From: Corynebacterium sp. UBA2622
GTDB lineage: Bacteria; Actinomycetota; Actinomycetes; Mycobacteriales; Mycobacteriaceae
Reading direction: 5' to 3'
DNA length: 64,000 nucleotides
NCBI RefSeq assembly: GCF_002339505.1
Contig: NZ_DDJO01000009.1
Span: 212,416 to 276,415, forward strand
The position numbers and the translations under genes were made by a program. Of this stretch, positions 34,130 through 42,555 are shown in pieces (position 1 is the first letter of the stretch; each line of letters opens with the position of its first letter). The notes under the pieces were generated by a model. That model saw nothing but the letters and a program-made list of their open reading frames with translations, did no database searches and was not told the DNA's origin.

Positions 34130-35116
34130 ATGAACCTACTGGTCACCGGCGGTGCCGGCTACGTCGGCAGCGTCTGCGCGACGGTCCTCCTCGATGCCGG
34201 GCACGATGTCACGATCATTGATGACTTCTCCACCGGCAACCGCGACGCCGTGCCCGAGCGGGCCCGGCTGGTGGAGGGAAGCATCACGGACGTCATCGAT
34301 GATGTCCTCTCGCAGCAGCACTACGACGGCGTGATCCACTTCGCCGCGCGCTCGCTCGTGGGAGAATCGATGGAGGTCCCCGACGAGTACTGGCGCGACA
34401 ACCTCCTCGTCTCGCTGAAGCTTCTCGACGCCATGCGGGCCCACGAGGTGACCAACCTCGTGTTCTCCTCCACGGCCGCGACCTACGGCGAGCCGGAGCA
34501 GGTGCCCATCACGGAGGATTCCCCCACCCGCCCCACCAACACCTACGGGGCGACGAAGCTCTCCATCGACTACGCCATCGCGTCCTACTGCGCCGCGTAC
34601 GGCCTGGGAGCGACGAGCCTGCGCTACTTCAACGTCGCCGGAGCCCACGGCCGGGCCGGGGAGAACCACAAAACGGAAACCCACCTCATACCACTTATCC
34701 TGCAGGTGGCGCTTGGTTACCGCGAAAAGATCATGATCTTCGGCGACGACTGGCCCACCCCGGACGGCACGTGCGTGCGCGATTACATACACGTGGCAGA
34801 TCTCGCCGACGCCCACCGCCTCGCGCTCGAGACAAACCGGGCGGGCGAGCACCGGATCTTCAACCTCGGCTCTGGCGACGGTTACTCGGTGCGCGAGGTG
34901 ATCGAGACCTGCCGGGAGGTCACCGGCCACGACATACCCGCGGAGGTGGCGCCCCGGCGCGCGGGCGACCCGGCGGTGCTCGTCGCATCCTCCGAGAAGA
35001 TCCGCTCCGAGCTCGGGTGGAACCCGGCGCGCACAAACCTGCGCACCATCGTCGAGGACGCGTGGGCGTTCACCACGGAGCTCGGCGAGCGATCCCACTC
35101 CGCACCGCGACGCTAG
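34130..35116 (+). CDS. galE: UDP-glucose 4-epimerase
   Basis: A 328-residue short-chain dehydrogenase that interconverts UDP-glucose and UDP-galactose, here providing galactose for arabinogalactan. Visible: NAD loop VTGGAGYVGS, FSSTAATYGEPE with the catalytic Ser, the YGATKLSID motif (Tyr-x-x-x-Lys) and DGTCVRDYIHVADLADAH. It follows dtxR closely and its stop overlaps the convergent DUF4192 stop. Confidence 0.95.
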   Translation: MNLLVTGGAGYVGSVCATVLLDAGHDVTIIDDFSTGNRDAVPERARLVEGSITDVIDDVLSQQHYDGVIHFAARSLVGESMEVPDEYWRDNLLVSLKLLDAMRAHEVTNLVFSSTAATYGEPEQVPITEDSPTRPTNTYGATKLSIDYAIASYCAAYGLGATSLRYFNVAGAHGRAGENHKTETHLIPLILQVALGYREKIMIFGDDWPTPDGTCVRDYIHVADLADAHRLALETNRAGEHRIFNLGSGDGYSVREVIETCREVTGHDIPAEVAPRRAGDPAVLVASSEKIRSELGWNPARTNLRTIVEDAWAFTTELGERSHSAPRR

Positions 35117-36237
35117 CTGGCCTCCAGCCCGGCATCCCCCGCCCACGCCGCATCGCATCCCAGGCGGGCTGCCTCGGTCAGCTTTTCGTGGTGGCCCGTG
35201 CGCACGAGGCTGAGGAGCACCCCGGACAGGTTGTGGCCCGGAAGCTCCGTCTGCGCAACCGTCAGGGCCGCGACAGCCCAGGGTGTCAACCCACGGTCGA
35301 CGGCGATAACCGCCCAGATGCTGAGGGCGTTGGCCCGGATAACCCCGGTGAACGTCTTGGCCACGCACAGGAGCGCGTGCGCCGCGGGCAACGGGAAGGT
35401 CAGGGCATCGTTGAGCAGACGGTCCCTCAGCATGCTGCGGGAAAGCATGGTGGCCAGAGCGAGACGGTCATCCTCCTCGCCAAGCAGATCGCGTGTTTCG
35501 GCCCCCTCCCACGGGGAGACCAGGGGGCGCGCCGGCGCTGAATGGAGAACGAGGCAGGCCTCAGCCGCCGCAGCAGCGGCGGCCCGGTCCCCCTGAGCGA
35601 CGCGGGCCAGCAGGTCTGTGCCGCGGCTCACGGCGAGGCGCCCGAGGGCTTCCCAGCTGTCCCGCTCCCCGTCATCGGCGGGTTCCAGGACATCGAAGTA
35701 GCTGAAGGTGTCCTCGCGGTTCAGCTCGGGCAGGATTCCGTTGTCCAACAGCGCCCTCATCGCGGGTGAGCCCATTACCGATGAGACGGCCCCTGAAATC
35801 CAGTGAGGGCCCAGCGGGTCGGCGGCCAGCGCGCCGGGGCCCGGCCCGAAGACGATGCGGTACGGGGTGCCGGTGGCGATCTCCGAGACGGTCCAGCAGG
35901 CGTCGATGAGCGAGGACCCCGCGGAATCCCCGGCGTTGAAAAGGGCGTCCCCCGCCTCGCGGGCGAGGTCTGAATCGGGGATGCGGGTGACAAGGAGCGC
36001 GTAGTAGCCGATGCACCCCTCAGCCGGCAGGTCCCGCAGGGCCGCGCACAGTTCAGCGGCGTGGGTGAGGTCCGCGCGCAGGACAGGCCCGAGGGTGACG
36101 CAGGACGGGTCAGTGTCCGAGTGCAGGCCGAGGACGACAACAGATTCGTGCGGATAGAAGCCCAGCACGCCGGGCAAGCAGGCGATGAGGTCGGAGGGCC
36201 CGGTGAGGTGCTCCGGGGAAAACGGTGAGTTCAGCAT
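35113..36237 (-). CDS. DUF4192 family protein
   Basis: A 374-residue protein of the actinobacterial DUF4192 family: the start LTGPSDLIACLPGVLGFYPHESVVVLGL is its signature. The rest is Ala-rich and helical, without membrane segments or a known catalytic motif. Its last four bases overlap the galE stop on the other strand. Function unknown. Confidence 0.82.
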   Translation of the reverse strand: MLNSPFSPEHLTGPSDLIACLPGVLGFYPHESVVVLGLHSDTDPSCVTLGPVLRADLTHAAELCAALRDLPAEGCIGYYALLVTRIPDSDLAREAGDALFNAGDSAGSSLIDACWTVSEIATGTPYRIVFGPGPGALAADPLGPHWISGAVSSVMGSPAMRALLDNGILPELNREDTFSYFDVLEPADDGERDSWEALGRLAVSRGTDLLARVAQGDRAAAAAAAEACLVLHSAPARPLVSPWEGAETRDLLGEEDDRLALATMLSRSMLRDRLLNDALTFPLPAAHALLCVAKTFTGVIRANALSIWAVIAVDRGLTPWAVAALTVAQTELPGHNLSGVLLSLVRTGHHEKLTEAARLGCDAAWAGDAGLEAS

Positions 36238-36404
36238 GTCGTTTCAGACGCACGGGCCGCCGGTGCGGTTCCCCGCGCCCGGCGCGCCCGGGATTGTGGA
36301 CCCCGCTTCTGTGGAAACCGCCCGGTTATCCACACCGGGGTGGCGGCGGAGCGTCGTATAGTGGCGGGTTCGGCGGGGTTCCGGCAAGATGGACTCTTTT
36401 AAAC

Positions 36405-36433
36405 GGGAATGTTTGGGCGGCTTACATCGTTGT
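36405..36433 (+). promoter_or_regulatory. SigH-type promoter of the PAC2 gene
   Basis: GGGAAT (36405-36410), 17-base spacer, CGTTGT (36428-36433), a good fit to GGAAT-N17-GTT, 55 bases upstream of the PAC2 start. A TATAGT box (36357-36362) offers a possible second, SigA-type promoter. Confidence 0.5.
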
Positions 36434-36488
36434 GAGGTAAGACGCACGGCGTCGCCACGCTTAGACTGTTGGTTCAGGAGGTTGAGAC

Positions 36489-37586
36489 ATGTCGCAGCAC
36501 GACCGTCACATGTACGAGCTGGAATACCCGGCTCCCGCGGTGAGTGAAGGTGCCTCCAACGGCCCGACCCTCGTGATCGCGATGCAGGGTTACGCCGACG
36601 CGGGCCACGCGGTCGAGGGCGCGGCGGACCACCTCAAGGCGGCGCTGGAATCGCGCACCGTCGCCACGTTCAGCAACGACGAGCTGATCGACTACCGCTC
36701 GCGGCGGCCCGCAGTCACCATGGCGCAGCACGAGATCACCGGCATGGAGGATCTGCAGCTGGACATGCGGGTGCTGCGTGACAGCGAGGGAACCTCCTTC
36801 CTGCTCCTCTCCGGCCCGGAGCCGGACCTGCGGTGGGAGGCGTTCAGCGGTGCCGTTGCTGACCTGGTGGAGCGGTTCGACGTGGACAAGACCATCTGCC
36901 TCTACGCGGCCCCCATGGGCGCCCCGCACACCCGCCCGCTCGTCGTTTCCGCGCACGGCAACGACCGCGACCTCGTCGGATCCATGTACACCTTCGACGG
37001 AATGGTGACGGTGCCCGGTTCGGCGGCGATCATGATCGAGCGCGAGCTCCACGGCCGCGGTCGCGCGGTGGCGGGTTACACCGCCCACGTGCCGCATTAC
37101 GTGGCGGCCTCCCCCTACCCCAACGCCACCTACCAGCTGCTCCAGTCCGTCTCCGACGCGTCCGGGCTCACCTTCCCCCTCCGCGCCCTCGAGCGGGACA
37201 TGCAGCGCGTCTCGCGCCAGCTTGCAGAGCAGACCGAGGGGTCCGAGGAGATTTCCCAGGTTGTCGGTGCCCTCGAGCAGCACTACGACCGCGAGATGGA
37301 GGAGTACCGCGAGAGCCACCCGGACGCGATGATGCCGGGTGAGGCGCAGACGCCGTCGGGCGAGGAGATCGGCGAGGCCTTCGAGAACTTCCTCGCCGCC
37401 ATCGAAGACCGCGACCGCAACGGTTCATCCGGGCGTGGGCTGCCCTTCAACGAGGACGGGGACACTCGTCTGGAGGACCACTACGACCTCAACCCGCCCG
37501 CGGGCGAGGAGCAGGACGATTCGGACGGGATGCCGGGGAACGGCGATGCCGTGGACCGCGACGAGGGGGACGGCTCCGAAGCCTAG
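36489..37586 (+). CDS. PAC2 family (proteasome assembly chaperone-like) protein
   Basis: A 365-residue protein with a PAC2 fold (about 15-280): LVIAMQGYADAGHAVEGAADHL at the start and YAAPMGAPHTRPLVVSAHG in the middle. The C-terminal about 60 residues are acidic and disordered (AGEEQDDSDG type). Homologues lie beside the helicase gene in mycobacteria (Rv2714). Corynebacteria lack a proteasome, so the chaperone role need not apply. CAGGAGG precedes the ATG. A SigH-type promoter suggests induction by heat or oxidation. Confidence 0.83.
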   Translation: MSQHDRHMYELEYPAPAVSEGASNGPTLVIAMQGYADAGHAVEGAADHLKAALESRTVATFSNDELIDYRSRRPAVTMAQHEITGMEDLQLDMRVLRDSEGTSFLLLSGPEPDLRWEAFSGAVADLVERFDVDKTICLYAAPMGAPHTRPLVVSAHGNDRDLVGSMYTFDGMVTVPGSAAIMIERELHGRGRAVAGYTAHVPHYVAASPYPNATYQLLQSVSDASGLTFPLRALERDMQRVSRQLAEQTEGSEEISQVVGALEQHYDREMEEYRESHPDAMMPGEAQTPSGEEIGEAFENFLAAIEDRDRNGSSGRGLPFNEDGDTRLEDHYDLNPPAGEEQDDSDGMPGNGDAVDRDEGDGSEA

Positions 37587-37622
37587 GCCCCGGTGTCGGG
37601 GGTGTCGGCTACGGTTGTGCCT

Positions 37623-40166
37623 GTGAGTATCGCCGACATTCTCCCCGACCTTGACGACGTCCCCGAGCCACTCCTCGACGATGTCATCTGGGACTCCTTC
37701 CAGGCCTGGGCAAGCGGGCGGGGCATCTCCCTCTACCCCGCCCAGGAGGAGGCCTCCCTGTCCCTGCTGTCCGGGGACAACGTCATCCTCGCCACCCCCA
37801 CGGGTTCGGGAAAATCGATGGTGGCCAACGCGGCCCACTTCATCGCGCTGGCCCGCGGCCAGCGCTCGTTTTACACCGCGCCCATCAAGGCGCTCGTGAG
37901 CGAGAAATTCTTCGCGTTGTGCGAAATTTTCGGGCCCGAAAACGTCGGCATGATGACGGGCGACGCCACCGTCAACGGCAGCGCCCCGATCATCGCCGCC
38001 ACTGCTGAGATTGTCGCGAACATCGCCCTGCGCGAAGGCAGGAACGCCGCCATCGACCAGGTGGTGATGGACGAGTTCCACTACTACTCGGACCCGGACC
38101 GCGGCTGGGCATGGCAGGTCCCCCTCCTCGAGCTGCCGAAGGCGCAGTTCCTTCTCATGTCCGCCACCCTCGGTGACACGGGCTGGCTGGAGGAGGACCT
38201 CACCGCCCGCACCGGGCGCACGACCACTTTCGTCGGAGGTTCGGAGCGTCCGGTTCCCTTGGACTTCACCTACGTCTTTACCGCGGTGCACGAGACGATC
38301 GAGGAGCTACTCTCCGAGGGCAAGGCCCCGATTTACGTCGTCCACTTCTCCCAGCGCGAAGCGACGGAGCGCGCCCAGGCCATGACCAGCATCGACATCC
38401 TCGGCCGCGAGGAAAAGGAGCGCGTCGCCGCAGAGATCGGGGATTTCCGCTTCACCACCACCTTCGGTAAGACGCTGTCGAAGCTCCTGCGCCGCGGCAT
38501 CGGTGTGCACCACGCGGGGATGCTGCCCAAGTACCGCCGCCTCGTCGAGCGCCTCTCGCAGGCCGGGTTGCTCAAGGTCATCTGCGGCACCGACACCCTG
38601 GGGGTCGGGATCAACGTGCCCATCCGCACCGTGCTCATGACCGGGCTCGCCAAGTACGACGGCACCCGCCAGCGGGTGCTCAAATCCCGTGAGTTCCACC
38701 AGATCGCCGGGCGGGCCGGGCGCGCGGGTTACGACACCGAGGGATCCGTCGTCGTCGAGGCCCCCGAACACGAAATCGAGAACGCCAAACTCCGCCGACG
38801 CGCCGGTGACGACCCGAAGAAGCAGAAGAAGATCCGCGCGAAATCCGCCCGCGAGGGTGAGGTTTCATGGTCCGAGAAGACCTTCCAGAGACTCACCACC
38901 GCCCAGCCGGAAGAGCTGACCAGCCAGTTCCGCGTGTCCAACTCCATGCTTCTCAACGTGGTCGCCCGTCCCGGAGACGGCTACCGGCACATGGAACACC
39001 TCCTGCGCTCCAACCACGACACCCGGGCGAAGCAGAACCGGGATATCCTCACCGCCGTTGAGCTCTTCCGGGGTCTCGTCGCGGCGGGCGTCGTCGAGCG
39101 GACCCCCGACTCGCCGGCGATGCGCCCCTACACGCTGACCACCCAGCTCGACCGCGACTTCGCCCTCAACCAGCCGCTCTCCCCCTTCGCCCTGGCCTTC
39201 CTCTCGCTCCTGGACCCGGAGTCGGAGACGTACACTCTCGACGTCATCTCCACCTTCGAGGCCATCCTCGACGACCCCCGCCAGCTGCTGCAGTCGCAGC
39301 AGTCCGCCGCGCGCGGTGAGGCGATCGCGGAGTTAAAGGCCGAGGGCGTCGACTACACCGAGCGCATGACCCTGATCGAGGACGTCACCTACCCCAAGCC
39401 GCTCGAGGACGAACTCGAGGACGCCTACGACACCTTCGTCCAGGGCAATCCGTGGGCGAAGGAGTTCGAGCTCTCCCCCAAGTCGGTGGTGCGGGACATG
39501 ATCGAGCACGCGATGACCTTCTCGGATCTCATCGCTGCCTACGGCCTCGCGCGTTCGGAGGGCGTCGTCCTGCGCTACCTGACCGACGCCTGGCGCACGC
39601 TGTCGCATTCGGTGCCCGAGTCCTACCTCAACGAGGAGCTCGGCGACATCATCGCATGGCTGGGTGAACTTATCCGCCAAGTTGATTCCTCGCTCATTGA
39701 CGAGTGGGCCCACATGGCCGACGAGGACAGCCCGATTTCGCAGGAGGCTCTCGACCGTGAGCTCGCCTTCGGGGTGGAGGACCCCACAGCCCTCACCGCG
39801 AACCGCAGGGCGTTCCGCATCATGGTACGCAACCACTTCTTCCGCATGGTCGAGCTCTTCGCCGGCGAGAAGGAGGAGCTCCTCGCCCAGATGGTGGATT
39901 ACCTCGAACCCGGGGAACGCCCGGACTGGCCGGCGGCGATGGACGACTACTTCGACGAGTACGACGACCTCCTCACCGGACCCGAGGCCCGGGGCACCGC
40001 CTTCTTCCGCGTCCGGGAGGACGCGGCGCGGCGGTGGGAGGTCGTGCAGATCTTCCAGGACCCCGAGGGGGACAACTCCTTCCAGCTTCACGGCGTGGTC
40101 GACCTCGACGCGTCCGACGCGGCCGGCGAAGTGCGGCTCAGCTCCCTCAACCTTATTTCCCGCTAA
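37623..40166 (+). CDS. Superfamily II RNA helicase with DUF3516 C-terminal domain
   Basis: An 847-residue helicase. The core has Walker A ATPTGSGKSM, motif II DEFHYY (a DExH variant), SATLGDTGWLEED, and motif VI QIAGRAGRAGYD. The C-terminal half corresponds to DUF3516, related to the Ski2/HelY-like ratchet region. Probably acts in RNA turnover or ribosome work. The GTG start at 37623 lies within about ten bases of TACGGTTGT, so the message may be leaderless; the frame extends 30 bases further upstream. Confidence 0.85.
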   Translation: MSIADILPDLDDVPEPLLDDVIWDSFQAWASGRGISLYPAQEEASLSLLSGDNVILATPTGSGKSMVANAAHFIALARGQRSFYTAPIKALVSEKFFALCEIFGPENVGMMTGDATVNGSAPIIAATAEIVANIALREGRNAAIDQVVMDEFHYYSDPDRGWAWQVPLLELPKAQFLLMSATLGDTGWLEEDLTARTGRTTTFVGGSERPVPLDFTYVFTAVHETIEELLSEGKAPIYVVHFSQREATERAQAMTSIDILGREEKERVAAEIGDFRFTTTFGKTLSKLLRRGIGVHHAGMLPKYRRLVERLSQAGLLKVICGTDTLGVGINVPIRTVLMTGLAKYDGTRQRVLKSREFHQIAGRAGRAGYDTEGSVVVEAPEHEIENAKLRRRAGDDPKKQKKIRAKSAREGEVSWSEKTFQRLTTAQPEELTSQFRVSNSMLLNVVARPGDGYRHMEHLLRSNHDTRAKQNRDILTAVELFRGLVAAGVVERTPDSPAMRPYTLTTQLDRDFALNQPLSPFALAFLSLLDPESETYTLDVISTFEAILDDPRQLLQSQQSAARGEAIAELKAEGVDYTERMTLIEDVTYPKPLEDELEDAYDTFVQGNPWAKEFELSPKSVVRDMIEHAMTFSDLIAAYGLARSEGVVLRYLTDAWRTLSHSVPESYLNEELGDIIAWLGELIRQVDSSLIDEWAHMADEDSPISQEALDRELAFGVEDPTALTANRRAFRIMVRNHFFRMVELFAGEKEELLAQMVDYLEPGERPDWPAAMDDYFDEYDDLLTGPEARGTAFFRVREDAARRWEVVQIFQDPEGDNSFQLHGVVDLDASDAAGEVRLSSLNLISR

Positions 40167-40244
40167 CCCCGCCGCGAAACCTCCTGCGCCCGCCCACCCG
40201 CTGAATTATGGTGAGGGCACGGTAGTTAGGAGGGAGAAATTAAA

Positions 40245-41492
40245 ATGGCGAAGGCTCTTGTCATCGGTGCCGGCATGGTCGGGCTCTCCACCGCGTGGCA
40301 CCTGCAGGACCACGGTTACGAGGTCGAGGTACTCGACCGCATCGGCGTGGCCGCGGGTTCCTCGTGGGGCAACGCGGGGTGGCTCGCGCCGGGGAAGACG
40401 ATTCCGCTTTCGAACAGGAGCCTCTGGGCCTACGGCCCCACCGCCCTTTTCGCCCCGCACGCCGCACTGCACGTGCCCGTCAGGTTCGACCCGCGCCTGT
40501 GGGCCTTTGTGGCCGAGTTCATGGCGCACGCCACCGCCCGCGCCTGGGACAAGACCATGGCCAGCCTCACCCCCGCCGACCTGGGCGCCCTCGCGGCCTT
40601 CGACGAGCTCATCGCCGGCGGGGTCGAGGCCGAAACCCACCGCGACCCGTTCATCATTGGCTTCGAGAACGACGCACAGTCCCGGGGCTTCCTCGACGAG
40701 GTGGAGGGCGCAGCCCGACACGGCCAGGACATCCCCTTCGAGCGCATCGATCTCGACGAGGCCCGCCTCCACGCCCCGATGCTCTCGGACAGCGTCCGCA
40801 CGATCTACAAGATGGGCAACCAGCGCTTCATCGCGCCGGGAAACTTCTGCGAGGCGATCGCGGAGGCCATTGTCGCCCGCGGCGGGCGCATTACGACGGG
40901 CGCCGAGGTCGTGCGGGTGACGTCGACACGCAAACCGGCGGCGCAGCTCGCCACGGGCGAATGGCTGCCGGCGGACGCGGTGGTCATCGCCACCGGTGCG
41001 TGGCTGCCCAGGCTGGCGCGCGAGCTCGGGGTGGCGGTGCGGGTGCAGGCGGGCCGCGGGTACTCCTTCAGCGTGGAGACGGACGAGCCCGCCACCTCAC
41101 CGGTTTACCTGCCGCACACCAAGGTCGCCTGCACCCCGTACGAGGGCCGCTTCCGCGTGGCGGGAACGATGGAGTTCCGGCACCCCGATGAGGCGTTCCA
41201 GCCCGGGCGGGTGGAATCAATCATCCACAACACCCGCCCCCTGTTCCGGGGCGTGGACTGGGACAGCCGCCAGGACGAGTGGGTGGGTTCCCGCCCTGTC
41301 ACCCCGGACGGCCTCCCGCTGGTGGGTGCAACAAAGGCGCCGAACGTCTACGTCAACGGCGGGCACGGCATGTGGGGCATTGTGCTCGGCCCCGTCTCCG
41401 GCAAGCTCCTGGCCCGGCAGGTGGCCACGGGCCGGGCCGACGAAATCATCCGCCCCTTCAACCCCCTCCGTGGCAAACTCGGTGGGCTCTGA
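40245..41492 (+). CDS. D-amino-acid dehydrogenase-like FAD oxidoreductase
   Basis: A 415-residue DAO/DadA-family flavoprotein. FAD-binding VIGAGMVGLSTAWHL is at the very start, and NAGWLAPGK, AVVIATGAWLPRLA and the C-terminal VNGGHGMWG follow the family pattern. A strong ribosome site (AGGAGGGAG) precedes the ATG. It lies between the DUF3516 helicase and oxyR. Enzymes of this type strip the amino group from D-amino acids or related amines; the substrate is not evident. Confidence 0.82.
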   Translation: MAKALVIGAGMVGLSTAWHLQDHGYEVEVLDRIGVAAGSSWGNAGWLAPGKTIPLSNRSLWAYGPTALFAPHAALHVPVRFDPRLWAFVAEFMAHATARAWDKTMASLTPADLGALAAFDELIAGGVEAETHRDPFIIGFENDAQSRGFLDEVEGAARHGQDIPFERIDLDEARLHAPMLSDSVRTIYKMGNQRFIAPGNFCEAIAEAIVARGGRITTGAEVVRVTSTRKPAAQLATGEWLPADAVVIATGAWLPRLARELGVAVRVQAGRGYSFSVETDEPATSPVYLPHTKVACTPYEGRFRVAGTMEFRHPDEAFQPGRVESIIHNTRPLFRGVDWDSRQDEWVGSRPVTPDGLPLVGATKAPNVYVNGGHGMWGIVLGPVSGKLLARQVATGRADEIIRPFNPLRGKLGGL

Positions 41493-41570
41493 CGGTCCGC
41501 TTCACCCCCGGGGACGAACTATTTCGGCCGAAAAACTAAGGATCGGTTCATCGTACCTATCAACCTCTTG

Positions 41571-41576
41571 TACTGT
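41571..41576 (+). promoter_or_regulatory. -10 box of oxyR, leaderless start
   Basis: TACTGT ends seven bases before the oxyR ATG (41584); TTCATC at 41547-41552 could be the -35. No ribosome site is visible, so the message is probably leaderless. Confidence 0.5.
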
Positions 41577-41583
41577 CATAGGC

Positions 41584-42540
41584 ATGAGCAATAAGGAATA
41601 CCGGCCGACGCTCGCCCAGCTGCGGACGTTTGTCACCATCGCCGAGAACCGCCACTTCGGCACCGCGGCGAGCAAGCTGAACATCTCGCAACCGTCTCTC
41701 TCCCAGGCGCTCGTGGCCCTGGAGTCGGGCCTGAACATTCAGCTCATCGAGCGCTCGACCCGCAAGGTCATCGTCACCCCCACCGGTGAGGCCCTGCTTC
41801 CCTTCGCCAAGGCCACTCTCGAGGCCGCCGACAACTTCGTCGCCCATTCCCGGGGCGCCCACGGGGAACTGGCTGGCCCGCTGCGCATCGGCATCATCCC
41901 GACGCTCGCCCCGTACATCCTCCCGGATTTCCTCCGCCTCACCCGGGAGAAATATCCGGAGCTGCAGCCGCGCATCGTCGAGGAGCAGACGGAGCACCTG
42001 ATGCAGCAGCTGCGCGACGGCCAGCTCGACATCGCCCTGCTCGCGATCCCCACCGATGTCGCCGGGATGACCGAGTACCCGCTTTTCGACGAACAGTTCA
42101 TCGTGGTCACCGACGAAAACCATCCGGCTGCGGGGCGCGATGACCTCACCCTTGACGTTTTGCAGGACCTTGACCTGCTCCTGCTCGACGACGGCCACTG
42201 CCTTCGCGACCAGATCGTCGACCTGTGCCGCATCGTGCACGCCTCGCCGGTGACCAACGCCGAGTCCGCCACGCGCGCCTCGTCACTTACCACGATCATG
42301 CAGCTCGTCGTCGCCGGCCTTGGCTCGACCCTCGTGCCCGCATCCGCGATCGCCACCGAGTGCGCCCGCCCCGGCCTCGGCCTCGCCACCTTCGACGACT
42401 CCGTCATCGCGCAGCGCACCATCGGCCTCGTGTGCCGCTCGAGCTCCTCGCGGGCGGCGGAGTACGAGCGCCTCGGTGAGCTAGTCACGCAGGCGCACCA
42501 CCGGGCGGTGGAAAAGGGCGGGGAGCTCCTGAAGGGCTAG
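41584..42540 (+). CDS. oxyR: Hydrogen-peroxide-sensing LysR-type regulator OxyR
   Basis: A 318-residue LysR-family protein. The N-terminal HTH is FGTAASKLNISQPSLSQALVALE. The sensor domain has DDGHCLRDQIVDLC, where the two cysteines are spaced as the C199-C208 redox pair of Escherichia coli OxyR. In corynebacteria OxyR acts mainly as a repressor of katA, dps and ferritin genes. It sits between the DadA-like gene and hrpA, the usual place in this genus. Confidence 0.93.
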   Translation: MSNKEYRPTLAQLRTFVTIAENRHFGTAASKLNISQPSLSQALVALESGLNIQLIERSTRKVIVTPTGEALLPFAKATLEAADNFVAHSRGAHGELAGPLRIGIIPTLAPYILPDFLRLTREKYPELQPRIVEEQTEHLMQQLRDGQLDIALLAIPTDVAGMTEYPLFDEQFIVVTDENHPAAGRDDLTLDVLQDLDLLLLDDGHCLRDQIVDLCRIVHASPVTNAESATRASSLTTIMQLVVAGLGSTLVPASAIATECARPGLGLATFDDSVIAQRTIGLVCRSSSSRAAEYERLGELVTQAHHRAVEKGGELLKG

Positions 42541-42555
42541 AATCGTTCGGCAGAT

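Noticed and set aside
41547..41583. OxyR autoregulatory box
   Set aside because: CTAT and ATAG elements are present but not at the 7-base spacing of the known consensus.
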